DNA of 34,143 nucleotides from Frankiales bacterium (GTDB lineage Bacteria; Actinomycetota; Actinomycetes; Mycobacteriales; SCTD01): positions 1 through 34,143 of the forward strand of contig JAOPWV010000044.1 in assembly GCA_025965475.1 (NCBI GenBank). The letters run 5' to 3'. Under the pieces are notes generated by a model, which was given only the letters and a program-made list of their open reading frames with translations, searched no databases and had not been told where the DNA came from. The translations under genes were made by a program, and so were the position numbers. Positions 7,936 to 17,104 of this stretch are shown here, piece by piece. Within the stretch, counting starts at the first letter, position 1. Each line of letters opens with the position of its first letter.

Positions 7936-9235
7936 GGTCCCCGACGCCCGCGCCCCGTGGCACCAGTCGCCGCGTGAAGGGCTCGCCCCCGTCCGCGGAC
8001 AGCAGCGGCCCGGTCCAGCTCTCCAGGGACTCGCCGGGCGACACCGCCTTCAGCAGCCCCTCCCACTTGTTGTAGAGCTGAGCCCTGCCCAGCGGCCGCG
8101 TCTCAGCCCCGAGCGGAACGGTCACCAGCTCGGTGTAGGTAGCGGCACCGGCGTCGACCACGACGCGCGCGCCCCAGGAGCGTGGGTACAGGTCGTCGAT
8201 CGGCGCGCCGCCCGCCACGAGCGAGACCGGCACGTCCGGCAGGTCCAGCGCGCGCCAGTACGTCCGGCAGTCGTCGGCACAGCCGCTGACCGCTGCCCGC
8301 GTCACGTACGTGACGCTGCACTTGCGGCCCCCGACCGTCTCGGGCTGCGCCTCCTGGTTCAGGAACCTGCGCAGGGGGGCGGGCACCGCGACCGTGATGC
8401 TCCGTATGTCGCCGGGCTGGAGCCCTGCATGCTCGACCACGCCGCGGGTCGCCTCGGCGACAGCATGCAGCGGACGGGCGCACGGGTAGGGCTTCAGGGC
8501 TGTCGACACGATTGCCGGAGGTCCGGCCGGGGTGAGCGTTGTCGCGTCCAGTGGATAGGCACCGTCGTCGAAGATGCGCAGCGAGCCCACGAGGCCTAGC
8601 GCGGCTTGGCGAGCCGCCTCCAGGCCGAGTCGCGCAGCCGTGCCGGCGGAGGTGTAGTGGCCGTCCGTGATGTCCGGTGGCAGCTGCGCGCATCCGGACG
8701 TGGCCGCGATCGCGACGGCATGCGCGCAGGCCTGCCTGTCGAGTCCCATGAGGTAGCCGGCAGTCACGGCAGACCCGAGCTTGGCGAACAGCGAGCTGGG
8801 CCAGAGCCCCCTCGCGTACATGCCGGGTGCGTCACCCGCCGTCGCGGCGGCCACGGTGGCCTCGTAGCCCGCGACGACGGCGCGCAGGACCTGGTCGACC
8901 GTGCTTCCCAGGCGCAGGCCCAGGTGCACGGCTACCGCGACGCACAGCGCGGGGCAGGTGGCGCTCTCCTCGTGCAGCGCGTCGAACTCGTCGACGTGGA
9001 TGAGCGTGGCGAGCAGGTCCACCGACTCCGGCAGGCTGGGCCCGGTCGGCGAGTCGGCGCGGGCGGCCACCACCATCAGCTCTCCCAGGGGACCGACGGC
9101 TCCGCCGGCGGCGCAGCACACTGCGTCGGCGACGTGAAGCCTTGCCGTGAGCAGCACGTCGGCGGACGCCGACTCTGCGGCATCGAGCGCGTGCTCTACC
9201 AAGGTCGCCGCGGTCCCGGCGAGCGCACCCGTCAC
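7919..9235 (-). CDS. MmgE/PrpD family protein
   Basis: A 438-residue protein of the MmgE/PrpD family (2-methylcitrate dehydratase, aconitate/itaconate-forming decarboxylase and relatives). It shows the all-helical N-terminal lid domain with DAVCCAAGG, HVDEFDALHEES, VVAGYEATVAAA, and the conserved KPYPCARPLHAVAEA stretch near 270-285. The family usually dehydrates or decarboxylates small hydroxy-tricarboxylic acids. I chose GTG at 9235 because its first bases overlap the SDR stop as GTGA, which is a classic coupled start; the open frame runs on upstream only through antisense-looking sequence. No propionate or methylcitrate genes are nearby, so a role in side-chain processing of the aromatic pathway is more likely. 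That is inference. Confidence 0.85.
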   Translation of the reverse strand: MTGALAGTAATLVEHALDAAESASADVLLTARLHVADAVCCAAGGAVGPLGELMVVAARADSPTGPSLPESVDLLATLIHVDEFDALHEESATCPALCVAVAVHLGLRLGSTVDQVLRAVVAGYEATVAAATAGDAPGMYARGLWPSSLFAKLGSAVTAGYLMGLDRQACAHAVAIAATSGCAQLPPDITDGHYTSAGTAARLGLEAARQAALGLVGSLRIFDDGAYPLDATTLTPAGPPAIVSTALKPYPCARPLHAVAEATRGVVEHAGLQPGDIRSITVAVPAPLRRFLNQEAQPETVGGRKCSVTYVTRAAVSGCADDCRTYWRALDLPDVPVSLVAGGAPIDDLYPRSWGARVVVDAGAATYTELVTVPLGAETRPLGRAQLYNKWEGLLKAVSPGESLESWTGPLLSADGGEPFTRRLVPRGAGVGDRDVLV

Positions 9236-10017
9236 AGCCCCGCCACCTGTCCGCCGTCCACGTCGATGCCTGCGCCGATCAGGTACGAGGCACGGTCGGA
9301 GGCCAGGAAGGCAATGACGTCGGCGACCTCCGCGGCTTCGGCTTCGCGGTGCAGCGGGATCTCGGTGAGCAGGTGCTCGCGGGCCTCGGCGAGCGTCATC
9401 CCCTGGGCGGCCGCCCGGGCCTCGTGGTGGCCGCGGAGCCGGGGGCTCGTGACCGCACCCGGGTTGACGGTGTTGAGCGAGACGCCGTCCTTCGCCAGCA
9501 CCCGCGCGAAGCCCTTCGCGAACAGGGAGAGTGCAGCGTTGGAAGCTCCGCCGGGAAGGTGGACATCCATGGGCTGGATCCCGCCCACACCGGAGACGAC
9601 GACGATCCGCCCGTGCCCCTGCTGGCGCATGACCCTGGCGACGCTGAGGACCAGTCGCACGTTGATGAGGAACTTGTTGGTCATCGCGTGCTCGTAGTCG
9701 GCGTCCGTCGCCTCGTACGCCGGGACGCGGCGGGTCGAACCCGCGGCTGACACCAGGACGTCCAGGGAGCCGGCTGTGTCGGCGATGTCCGCCACGACCG
9801 CATCGAGGGCAGCGGCGTCCTCGAGGTCGCAGAACCGTGCCTGCGCCTGCCCCCCTTGGGCCCGCAGGGCGGCGGCGGCGGCTTCGAGTGCCGTCTGGTC
9901 GCGGCCCAGCAGGACGACGCGGGCGCCCTCCTGCGCGAGCCGGCGGCATACGGCAGCTCCGAGCTCGCCGCTCGCCCCCGCGACAAGGGCCACGCGGTCA
10001 GTGAGTCCGAGGTCCAC
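9232..10017 (-). CDS. SDR family oxidoreductase with non-canonical active site
   Basis: A 261-residue short-chain dehydrogenase/reductase. The nucleotide-binding GASGELG motif is at 14-20, the SAAG motif at 90-93, the active-site Ser142 in VVVSGVGG, and the C-terminal YLIGAGIDVDGG is typical. The YxxxK catalytic pair is missing: the segment reads GGASN, so Gly156 stands for Tyr and Asn160 for Lys. GTG start with GGGA eight bases upstream. It overlaps the PrpD gene by 4 bases. It may use an atypical mechanism, or act as a lyase or isomerase; calling it a dehydrogenase would be family inference only. Confidence 0.88.
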   Translation of the reverse strand: MDLGLTDRVALVAGASGELGAAVCRRLAQEGARVVLLGRDQTALEAAAAALRAQGGQAQARFCDLEDAAALDAVVADIADTAGSLDVLVSAAGSTRRVPAYEATDADYEHAMTNKFLINVRLVLSVARVMRQQGHGRIVVVSGVGGIQPMDVHLPGGASNAALSLFAKGFARVLAKDGVSLNTVNPGAVTSPRLRGHHEARAAAQGMTLAEAREHLLTEIPLHREAEAAEVADVIAFLASDRASYLIGAGIDVDGGQVAGL

Positions 10018-10065
10018 GTGCGCGTCCCTTCGGCGTGGCCCGGAACCCGGACTTCCGGTCAGTGG

Positions 10066-10809
10066 TCACAGCGGCACCGCCATGGACAGCTCTGCCGCCG
10101 CGGCGGCCAGCAGTCCCTGCATCTGGTGGAGCTTCTCGTCGTCCACGCGCTGGACGGGGCCGGCGGCGCTGAGCGCGGCGACGACAGCGCCCGCACGGTT
10201 GCGCACCGGCACGCCGATGGCCCGCACGCCTTCGTTTCGCTCCTCCTCGTTGACGGCGAAGCCACGTGCGCGGATCGTCTCCAGCTCCGCCGCCAGCACA
10301 TCTGCGTCGACGATCGTCCGGGCGTTGTAGCGGACGAGGCCGGCCGCGAGCACCGCCTCCTGCAGCTCGCTGTCGCCGTACGCGAGCAGGACCTTGCCCG
10401 CGGCGCTGGCGTGCAGCGAGGTGAGGGGGGAGGGCAAGGTCGCCAGCCGGACCGCCGCGTCGACCGGTTCGCGCCGGTCGAGGTAGAGCAGCGCGGTCCC
10501 TTCGAGCACGCCCAGGTGCACGGTTTCGCCGCACGACACCACGAGCCTGTCCAGAAGCGGGCGCGCCGCGGTGACCAGGCTGTTCTGGCTGGCCGCGAAG
10601 ATTCCGAGCGCGATGATCCTGGTCCCGAACGCGTAGTTCCTGTCCGGGAGCTTGCGGACGAACGCATGCCGCTCGAGCGTGCTGAGGATCCGGTGAACCG
10701 TGGGCTTCGGCAGTCCCGTGGTCGCAGTGATCTCCGCAAGGCTCTGGCTGCCTGCTGCTGCCTCGAGGCATTCGAGTACGGCGATCGCCTTGTCAATGGC
10801 GGTGTCCAA
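10066..10809 (-). CDS. IclR family transcriptional regulator
   Basis: A 247-residue IclR-type regulator. The winged helix-turn-helix occupies about residues 1-70 (SLAEITATTGLPKPTVHRILSTLE), followed by the effector domain with HLGVLEGTALLYLDRREP, SLHASAAGKVLLA and GFAVNEEERNEGVRAIGVPV. I chose the TTG at 10809 because GAGGAGG lies exactly 8 bases before it and it gives the usual start (M)DTAIDKAIAVLE. An ATG at 10833 would add 8 residues but has no ribosome binding site. It follows the extradiol dioxygenase gene in the leftward operon and probably controls both divergent operons through the palindromes between them, responding to a pathway aromatic or acid. Confidence 0.92.
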   Translation of the reverse strand: MDTAIDKAIAVLECLEAAAGSQSLAEITATTGLPKPTVHRILSTLERHAFVRKLPDRNYAFGTRIIALGIFAASQNSLVTAARPLLDRLVVSCGETVHLGVLEGTALLYLDRREPVDAAVRLATLPSPLTSLHASAAGKVLLAYGDSELQEAVLAAGLVRYNARTIVDADVLAAELETIRARGFAVNEEERNEGVRAIGVPVRNRAGAVVAALSAAGPVQRVDDEKLHQMQGLLAAAAAELSMAVPL

Positions 10810-10904
10810 CGTCAGAACCTCCTCACATCGCATCGTGAAAGCCAAGCGGCGAACCTGACCTGCGGGCGCGCAGAGCGCCTCTTCTCGAGCTGGAGCTGGC
10901 CGCG

Positions 10905-11834
10905 TCAGGCCGGTAGCAGCGCCACACCCATGCCGGTGATCCACTCCTCGATCGCCCAGTAGCCCACCGTCTCGGCGGGGGCTGCGCCCACGAAGTTCTT
11001 CGCAGCGATCCAGTTGCGGATCTCTGCCCCGCCGTTGCCGGCTTCCGCGTCCAGGTCCTGGAACTCCTTCGCGAGGACGGCCGGATCGCCGCCCTGCTCG
11101 AGCGCTCGCAGGAAGCGCCGGTCGAACTCGGGGTTGATGCGGGACGGCGCCGCGCGGATGATCTTGCGCCGAGCGTCCTCGTACTGCGCCGTCCCGTGGC
11201 GCCCGCGCAGCCAGGCCTCGACGAGGAAGCGGTCGTCGTCGCTCTCCGGCGCGCGCCAGTCCGGCCACGGCAGCGTGTGCGAGAGGCCGCCGGACGCGAC
11301 CACAGCCACCCGGCAGTCGGCCGGGAAGTCCCGGACGGCGCTGGCCAGCGCTTGGCCGAGCTGGGCGCATCGCTGGACCGAGGGCAGTGGCGGCGCGAAC
11401 AGGTTGATGACGATCGGGATGATCGGGACGGAGGCGCTCGGCCACAGGTATTGCACCGCGTGCGTCAGACCGTGGTCGATCGTCATGTCGATCGAGAACG
11501 CCGCGTCGATGTCCCGCTGCACCAGCCCCTCGAGCAGGTGCCGGGCCAGGGTGGGGTCGGTCTCCAGCCGGCCCTTCGGGGTGCCGCTCTCGCCGGTGCC
11601 GGTCACGTCCCCCACCCCGATCGAGAACGTGGGAAGCAGGTCCAGGAAGAAGCCCCGGAAGTGATTGCTGCCGATGCAGATGATCGCGTCCGGCGCGAGG
11701 CCGACGAGGTAGTCGCGGGCCGTGCCCAGCGCCTGCTTGAACCCGACCGCACTGGCGACGTCGCGGACCCGGTCGAAGTCGGTGTTCATGAGCGTGCTGT
11801 GTGAGGCAGCCACTCCGCCGACGATCGTTGCCAT
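10905..11834 (-). CDS. class III (LigB-type) extradiol ring-cleavage dioxygenase, MhpB-like
   Basis: A 309-residue Fe(II) dioxygenase that lines up along its length with E. coli MhpB (2,3-dihydroxyphenylpropionate 1,2-dioxygenase), recalled from memory. Likely metal and catalytic residues are His12 (ASHSTL), His58 (SNHFRGFF), Asp120-His121 (IDHGL) and His186 (GGLSH). The C-terminus EEWITGMG also matches. It should open a catechol-type ring next to the diol, giving a semialdehyde-type or 2-hydroxy-6-oxo acid. I chose the ATG at 11834, with GGAG 10 bases upstream, rather than one further upstream that overlaps the operator. It is the first gene of the leftward operon; the exact catechol is unknown. 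Confidence 0.92.
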   Translation of the reverse strand: MATIVGGVAASHSTLMNTDFDRVRDVASAVGFKQALGTARDYLVGLAPDAIICIGSNHFRGFFLDLLPTFSIGVGDVTGTGESGTPKGRLETDPTLARHLLEGLVQRDIDAAFSIDMTIDHGLTHAVQYLWPSASVPIIPIVINLFAPPLPSVQRCAQLGQALASAVRDFPADCRVAVVASGGLSHTLPWPDWRAPESDDDRFLVEAWLRGRHGTAQYEDARRKIIRAAPSRINPEFDRRFLRALEQGGDPAVLAKEFQDLDAEAGNGGAEIRNWIAAKNFVGAAPAETVGYWAIEEWITGMGVALLPA

Positions 11835-11868
11835 CGGGGCTCCGTTCCGGTCCAGGCATTCCAACATG

Positions 11869-11882
11869 TGGAACGCGTTCCA
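11869..11882. promoter_or_regulatory. candidate IclR operator, left copy
   Basis: TGGAACGCGTTCCA, a perfect 14-bp palindrome 35 bases upstream of the extradiol dioxygenase ATG. The flanks AACAT and ATGTT extend the symmetry. An identical copy lies at 12,057-12,070. Palindromes of this size and type suit IclR regulators. Confidence 0.7.
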
Positions 11883-12020
11883 TCGATGTTGCACACCTGA
11901 TCATCGATCCCCGTCGGCGTCAAGCACTCGATCGGAGCCCGTTCCGACGTGTCCGCGGCACGCCGCCGACCCGTGCGCGGCTCATCGGAAACGCTTGCGC
12001 AGCACCGTCGGGCGCGCTCC

Positions 12021-12050
12021 TTGACACCCCCGCGACGCCGCTGATAGACA
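12021..12050 (+). promoter_or_regulatory. candidate promoter of the hydratase operon
   Basis: TTGACA at 12,021-12,026 and TAGACA at 12,045-12,050, spaced 18 bases. The right operator starts 6 bases after the -10 box, which fits repression at the start site. Confidence 0.5.
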
Positions 12051-12056
12051 CATATC

Positions 12057-12070
12057 TGGAACGCGTTCCA
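12057..12070. promoter_or_regulatory. candidate IclR operator, right copy
   Basis: A second perfect copy of TGGAACGCGTTCCA, placed just downstream of a -10-like box, so that bound regulator would cover the transcription start. A further half-site TGGAAC follows at 12,076-12,081. Confidence 0.7.
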
Positions 12071-12234
12071 TATTATGGAACGGCCACGAGATCACGCCGC
12101 CCCGCCCCACATGGGGCGGCAACGAAGGCGGCCCCCCTACGACCGAGCTGGGAGTCGCTGGTGCAGCACGCCCCCGTTGCCGTTCCGGACGGGCGCGTCG
12201 ATGTCCGACGGGTCGATGTCCGGCGAGACCACTC

Positions 12235-13053
12235 GTGACCCCCTTGGCCGGCCCGGTGGACCGGGCGGCCCGGCGCCTGTCGAACGCTGCGGCGACGCGT
12301 GCGGCCTGCGCCCCAGTGCGTGACCTTCTCGGCGCCGAGGACGTGGGTGTCGGCTACCAGGTGCAGGAGTTGCTGGTCGCCGAGCGCCTTCGTGCCGGGC
12401 AGACCCGCGTCGGCCGCAAGATCGGCCTGACCAACCCGAAGGTGCAGCATCAGCTGGGCGTGGACCAGCCGGACTTCGGAGTGCTGCTCGACGCCATGGC
12501 CTGGCCCCAGAACCAGCCGGTCGACCTGGACCGCCTGCTGCAGCCGAAGATCGAAGCGGAGATCGCCTTCGTACTCAAGGCCGACCTGGACCATGAAGGC
12601 GTCACCGAGGCGGACGTGCTCGCCGCAACGGACCACGTGCTCGCGGCCCTTGAGATCGTGGACAGCCGCGTCGCGGACTGGGACATCAGCATCGTTGACA
12701 CGGTGGCGGACAACGCCTCCTGCGGCCTGTTCGTCCTCGGAAGCGAACCGGTGGCTCCGGCCAGCCTCGACCTCGCGGCCGTGTCCATGACCCTGCGGCA
12801 GGATGGCGAGCTGGTCTCGAGCGGGACAGGTGCCGACTGCCTCGGGAATCCGGTGACCGCCGTCGCCTGGTTGGCCAACACGGCGCGCGCCTACGGGGCG
12901 CCCCTTCGAGCCGGAGAGGTTGTCCTGTCCGGAGCCCTGGGGCCGATGGTGCCGGTCCGACCCGGCGCGCGATACGACGCCGAGCTGGTCGGCATCGGCA
13001 GCGTCGGCGTCGCGTTCAGCGCCGCCCCGGTGCCGCCGGGAGCGAGCGGATGA
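12235..13053 (+). CDS. 2-oxopent-4-enoate hydratase (MhpD-like)
   Basis: A 272-residue protein of the fumarylacetoacetate-hydrolase-fold hydratases (MhpD/DmpE/XylJ), which add water to 2-oxopent-4-enoate to form 4-hydroxy-2-oxovalerate. Family patterns are [39 protein letters not shown] with the metal-binding Glu pair, EIVDSRV and the late [12 protein letters not shown]. The start codon is probably GTG at 12,235, but ribosome binding sequence is weak and later GTG or TTG codons (for example 12,256) could serve; MhpD itself begins near that point. It is the first gene of the rightward operon and acts directly before the aldolase encoded next. Confidence 0.92.
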   Translation: MTPLAGPVDRAARRLSNAAATRAACAPVRDLLGAEDVGVGYQVQELLVAERLRAGQTRVGRKIGLTNPKVQHQLGVDQPDFGVLLDAMAWPQNQPVDLDRLLQPKIEAEIAFVLKADLDHEGVTEADVLAATDHVLAALEIVDSRVADWDISIVDTVADNASCGLFVLGSEPVAPASLDLAAVSMTLRQDGELVSSGTGADCLGNPVTAVAWLANTARAYGAPLRAGEVVLSGALGPMVPVRPGARYDAELVGIGSVGVAFSAAPVPPGASG

Positions 13054-13174
13054 CGGCAGGGCGCGCCGCGCGCCGGCCGAGCGGTCACCCCGGTGCCCAC
13101 CCAGGCGTACGCATCGTCGCAACGGCCTGCGACCTCGTGGTCGCACAACCCACCGAGCTGACAAGGGAGGCACG

Positions 13175-14248
13175 ATGAGCGAGCGCGAGTCCACCGAAGG
13201 GCCGGCCGCAGGCCCGCGGGTCTACATCCAGGATGTGACCCTTCGCGACGGGATGCACGCCGTGCGTCACCGGTACACCCTGGACGACGTCACCACGATC
13301 GCCGCCGCCCTCGACGCAGCCGGAGTCGACGCGATCGAGATCGCGCACGGGGACGGACTAGCCGGCTCGAGCCTCACGTACGGCCCGGGCGCGCACTCGG
13401 ACGAGGCATGGATCGGTGCCGTCGCCGCTGTCGTGAAGAACGCCCGGCTGACCACCCTGCTGCTGCCGGGGATCGGCACCATCGAGAACCTCGAACGCGC
13501 ACACGACCTGGGCGTCACCTCCGTCCGTGTGGCCACCCACGCGACGGAGGCCGACATCGCCGCGCAGCACATCGCCAAGGCTCGTGAGCTCGGCATGGAC
13601 GTGTCCGGCTTCTTGATGATGAGCCACATGTCCCGCCCAGGCGACCTCGCGGCACAGGCGCTACTGATGGAGTCCTACGGCGCCCACTGCATCTACGTCA
13701 CCGATTCGGGAGGTCGCCTCACGATGGACGGCGTCCGCGATCGGGTACGCGCCTATCGGGACGTGCTGGATCCGGCCACGGAGCTCGGCATCCATGCGCA
13801 CCAGAACCTCTCCCTCGCCGTCGCGAACTCCGTTGTCGCCGTGGAGAACGGCGTCACCCGCGTGGATGCCTCGCTGGCCGGCATGGGCGCAGGTGCGGGC
13901 AACTGCCCGATCGAGCCACTCGTCGCCGTGGCCAACATCCAGGGCTGGCAGCACTCGTGCGACCTGTTCGCACTGCAGGACGCGGCGGACGACCTCGTGC
14001 GCCCGCTGCAGGACCGACCGGTCCAGGTCGACCGGGAGACCCTGACGCTCGGCTACGCGGGCGTGTACTCGAGCTTCCTCCGGCACGCCGAGCGCGCCGC
14101 AGCCGAGTACGACCTGGACACCCGCGACATCCTTGTGGAGGTCGGGCGACGCGGCCTGGTCGGCGGACAGGAAGACATGATCATCGACGTGGCGCTGGAC
14201 CTCGTCGGACGGGGCGGCGCCCGTGGCCGCACGATGCAGAAGGTCTGA
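13175..14248 (+). CDS. 4-hydroxy-2-oxovalerate aldolase (MhpE/BphI-like)
   Basis: A 357-residue class II pyruvate aldolase of the HMG-like TIM-barrel family. The catalytic Arg24-Asp25 and His28 lie in [11 protein letters not shown], and the metal-ligand histidines are in GIHAHQN. The C-terminal part ([17 protein letters not shown]) matches the domain that docks the acetaldehyde dehydrogenase. It splits 4-hydroxy-2-oxovalerate into pyruvate and acetaldehyde and usually channels the aldehyde to its partner enzyme. ATG with GGGAGG upstream. In most clusters the partner dehydrogenase gene is adjacent, whereas here the hydroxylase gene lies between them. Confidence 0.95.
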   Translation: MSERESTEGPAAGPRVYIQDVTLRDGMHAVRHRYTLDDVTTIAAALDAAGVDAIEIAHGDGLAGSSLTYGPGAHSDEAWIGAVAAVVKNARLTTLLLPGIGTIENLERAHDLGVTSVRVATHATEADIAAQHIAKARELGMDVSGFLMMSHMSRPGDLAAQALLMESYGAHCIYVTDSGGRLTMDGVRDRVRAYRDVLDPATELGIHAHQNLSLAVANSVVAVENGVTRVDASLAGMGAGAGNCPIEPLVAVANIQGWQHSCDLFALQDAADDLVRPLQDRPVQVDRETLTLGYAGVYSSFLRHAERAAAEYDLDTRDILVEVGRRGLVGGQEDMIIDVALDLVGRGGARGRTMQKV

Positions 14249-14254
14249 TCGACT

Positions 14255-16057
14255 GTGACTGACGCCCATGCCGACGACACCGAGACGTACGACACCGACG
14301 TCCTGGTCGTCGGAACAGGACCTACTGGCGCCACCGCCGCACTGGCACTGGCCACCTACGGCGTGCGGGTACGGGTAGCCACCAGGTGGAACTGGCTGGC
14401 CAACACCCCCCGCGCGCACATCACGAACCAGCGCGCCCTCGAGGTACTGCGCGACCTCGGCGTCGAAGCCGAGGCCGCATCGGTAGGGACACCCTGGCAC
14501 CTGATCGGCGACATGGTGTTCGCCACCAGCCTGGCCGGCGACGAGATCGCGCGACTGCACACCTGGGGCACGGGCGCCGAGAGGCGGACCGAGTACGAGC
14601 TCGGAAGCCCCTGCCCCCTGCTCGACATCCCGCAGCCGTACATGGAGCCTGTGCTCGTCAAGAACGCGGCAGCGCGCGGCGCCGACATCTCGTTCAACAC
14701 CGAGTACCTGTCGCACGTGCAGGATGCGACCGGGGTCACCTCGACCCTGCAGGACCGGCTCACCGGTCACGAGTACACCGTGCGCAGTCGCTTCCTCGTG
14801 GGCGCCGATGGCGCCCGCTCGCGCATCGCCGAGGAGCTGGGTCTCCCCATCGAAGGGACGATGGGCAGGGCGGGGACCGTCTACACGCAGTTCCGTGCCG
14901 ACCTCGCGCCGTATGTGACGCACCGCCCGAGCATCCTGCACCGCATCCTGCTCCCCAGCTACGCGTTCGGTGAGATCGGGCTGGCGACGCTGCGCGCCAT
15001 CCGGCCCTGGGACCAGTGGATCGCAGGCTGGGGCTACGACATCAACGGGCCCGAACCCGACCTGCGGCCCGAGGCGGTGCTGCCACGGGTGCAGGAGATG
15101 ATCGGCGACCCCTCTGTCGCAGTCGAGATCGAGGACGTCCGCACCTGGCAGGTGAACCAGGCATGGGCGACGCAGTACTCATCCGGGCGTGTCTTCTGCG
15201 GAGGCGACGCCGTCCACCGGCACCCTCCGTCGAGCGGGCTCGGCTCCAACACCTCCATCCAGGACGCGTTCAACCTGGCCTGGAAGCTGGCGTACGTGAT
15301 CAAGGGCTGGGCCGGCCTGCCGCTGCTCGACACCTACTCACCCGAACGCGCGCCGGTGGGCGAGCAGATCGTGGCCCGCGCCAACCAGTCCCGCCGCGAC
15401 TACGCCGGCATCAACGACGTCCTACGCGTCGTCCGGGAGGCGGACTCGGTGGCGGCCGGGCTCGCGAAGCTCACCGAGGCCACCCGGGAGGGCGTCGCCC
15501 TGCGCGAGGCGCTCGTCGAGGCCGTAGCCGTCAAGAACAACGAGTTCAACGCTCAGGGCACCGAGCTCAACCAGCGGTACGCGTCCTGCGCGGTGCTGCC
15601 GGACCCCGACGCGGGTGAGGAGGTCTGGACTCGGGACAAGGGCCTGCACCTCCAGGCGACGACCAGACCAGGAGCGAAGCTGCCGCACGCCTGGCTCGTC
15701 GACGAGTCAGGCCACAAGGTCTCCACCCTGGACGTGACGGGCAAGGGCAAGGTCTGCATCGTGACCGGTATCGCCGGCACTGCCTGGGTGAAAGCCGCTA
15801 CGGAGCTCGACCTGCCGTTCCTGCGGGTCGTCACGGTCGGCGCGGCCGGCGCGCAGGACCTCTACCACCAGTGGCACCGCGCCCGGGAGATGCACGAGGC
15901 CGGTGCGCTCCTCGTGCGGCCGGACGGCTATGTCGCCTGGCGTCACGCACAACCGGTCTGGGACAGCGCGGAGGCCGCCGGTCTTCTGCGCAAGGCAGTC
16001 GACGCCCTTCTCGCCACGCCCGGGGCTCAGGCACCGCCCGGGCAGCTGCCGGACTGA
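14255..16057 (+). CDS. FAD-dependent aromatic hydroxylase (TfdB/MhpA group)
   Basis: A 600-residue class A flavoprotein monooxygenase. The dinucleotide-binding VVGTGPTGATAALALA begins near residue 18, the NAD(P)H-related GADGARSRIAEELG near 185, and the FAD ribityl-binding GGDAVHRHPPSSGLGSN near 312, with a thioredoxin-like C-terminal domain making up the usual length of about 600. The segment HITNQRALEVLRDLGVE is typical of 2,4-dichlorophenol 6-monooxygenase and related phenol hydroxylases. It should hydroxylate a phenolic ring ortho to the OH to give the catechol cleaved by the dioxygenase. GTG start, 6 bases after the aldolase stop. Substrate range is not deducible. Confidence 0.93.
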   Translation: MTDAHADDTETYDTDVLVVGTGPTGATAALALATYGVRVRVATRWNWLANTPRAHITNQRALEVLRDLGVEAEAASVGTPWHLIGDMVFATSLAGDEIARLHTWGTGAERRTEYELGSPCPLLDIPQPYMEPVLVKNAAARGADISFNTEYLSHVQDATGVTSTLQDRLTGHEYTVRSRFLVGADGARSRIAEELGLPIEGTMGRAGTVYTQFRADLAPYVTHRPSILHRILLPSYAFGEIGLATLRAIRPWDQWIAGWGYDINGPEPDLRPEAVLPRVQEMIGDPSVAVEIEDVRTWQVNQAWATQYSSGRVFCGGDAVHRHPPSSGLGSNTSIQDAFNLAWKLAYVIKGWAGLPLLDTYSPERAPVGEQIVARANQSRRDYAGINDVLRVVREADSVAAGLAKLTEATREGVALREALVEAVAVKNNEFNAQGTELNQRYASCAVLPDPDAGEEVWTRDKGLHLQATTRPGAKLPHAWLVDESGHKVSTLDVTGKGKVCIVTGIAGTAWVKAATELDLPFLRVVTVGAAGAQDLYHQWHRAREMHEAGALLVRPDGYVAWRHAQPVWDSAEAAGLLRKAVDALLATPGAQAPPGQLPD

Positions 16058-16147
16058 CAGAACTCGCGCCGTCCGCCGCCTGCGCAGGCGCCGCACCGGT
16101 CCTCGGACGAGGCCGGCACTGATTCACCCACGCGAAGGGAGACCGCT

Positions 16148-17104
16148 GTGACAACCAGCAAGACCAGGGTTGCAGTGATCGGTTCCGGCAACATCGGGAC
16201 CGACTTGATGATCAAGATTCTGCGCATGTCACAGACGCTGGAGATGGCAGCCATGGTCGGCATCGACGCGGCCAGCGATGGCCTGGCACGCGCACGGCGC
16301 ATGCACGTCGCGACCACGGCTGACGGCATCGACGGCCTGTTGAGGATGGACGAGTTCGCCGACGTCCAGGTGGTCTTCGACGCGACCTCCGCGGCGGCCC
16401 ATCGTGAGAACGATGCCAAGCTGGCCGCATCCGGCGTCCGTGTCATCGACCTGACCCCGGCTGCGGTAGGGCCGTTCGTCGTCCCCGCGGTGAACCTGGA
16501 CAGCGTCGCCGACGCCAGGAACGTCAACATGGTGACCTGCGGGGGTCAGGCGACGATCCCGATCGTCGCAGCTGTCTCGCGGGTGACCCCGGTGCGGTAC
16601 GGCGAGATCGTCGCGTCGATCGCGTCCAGGTCTGCCGGACCGGGCACGCGAGCCAACATCGACGAGTTCACCGAGACCACGGCCAGGGCTATCGAACGGG
16701 TCGGCGGCGCCGCGCGGGGCAAGGCAATCATCATCCTGAACCCCGCCGAACCCCCGATGATCATGCGCGACACGGTGACGGTGCTCGCAGACACGGCGGA
16801 CCAGGACGCGATCGTCGACTCCGTCCACCAGATGGTGCGGGACGTGTCGGCGTACGTGCCGGGCTACCGGTTGAAGCAGGAAGTCCAGTTCGCAGAGGTC
16901 CCCGACGGCGACCCACGGCGCCAGCTGGTCTCGGCGCGCGACGCCGGCCACGGGTTGTCGCACGTCACCGTGCTGCTCGAGGTCGAAGGTGCCGCCCATT
17001 ACCTTCCTGCCTACGCGGGCAACCTCGACATCATGACCTCAGCTGCGCTGCGCGTTGGTGAAGCCCTCGCAGCCGCTCCCGCGATGACGGGTGCAGCTCG
17101 GTGA
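16148..17104 (+). CDS. acetaldehyde dehydrogenase, acylating (MhpF/BphJ-like)
   Basis: A 318-residue enzyme that converts acetaldehyde, NAD+ and CoA into acetyl-CoA. The Rossmann motif GSGNIGTD is at 12-19 and the catalytic Cys131 lies in [11 protein letters not shown], with [15 protein letters not shown] and [15 protein letters not shown] also matching the family. GTG start with GAAGGGAG upstream. It is the last gene of the rightward operon and partners the aldolase two genes before it. The downstream end borders the 17.4 kb tRNA-half repeat. Confidence 0.95.
   Translation: MTTSKTRVAVIGSGNIGTDLMIKILRMSQTLEMAAMVGIDAASDGLARARRMHVATTADGIDGLLRMDEFADVQVVFDATSAAAHRENDAKLAASGVRVIDLTPAAVGPFVVPAVNLDSVADARNVNMVTCGGQATIPIVAAVSRVTPVRYGEIVASIASRSAGPGTRANIDEFTETTARAIERVGGAARGKAIIILNPAEPPMIMRDTVTVLADTADQDAIVDSVHQMVRDVSAYVPGYRLKQEVQFAEVPDGDPRRQLVSARDAGHGLSHVTVLLEVEGAAHYLPAYAGNLDIMTSAALRVGEALAAAPAMTGAAR

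Larger units (their letters stand above)
11835..12234. promoter_or_regulatory. divergent control region of the catabolic operons
   Basis: A 400-base non-coding stretch between the two divergent operons. It holds two identical palindromes, a third half-site, and a recognisable rightward promoter, listed separately. I see no credible small gene in it. The 165 bases between the right palindrome and the hydratase start form a long leader in which I find no known riboswitch. Confidence 0.8.

Noticed and set aside
12075-12323. 82-residue plus-strand frame starting just after the right operator
   Set aside because: No ribosome binding site, Arg/Pro-rich composition, and it overlaps the start of the hydratase gene in another frame.
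13661-14941. 426-residue minus-strand frame
   Set aside because: Antisense to the aldolase and hydroxylase genes, which have clear family motifs; the frame itself shows none.
16077-16090. Palindrome CGCCTGCGCAGGCG between the hydroxylase and dehydrogenase genes
   Set aside because: Short, GC-only and without a loop; easily expected by chance in this composition.
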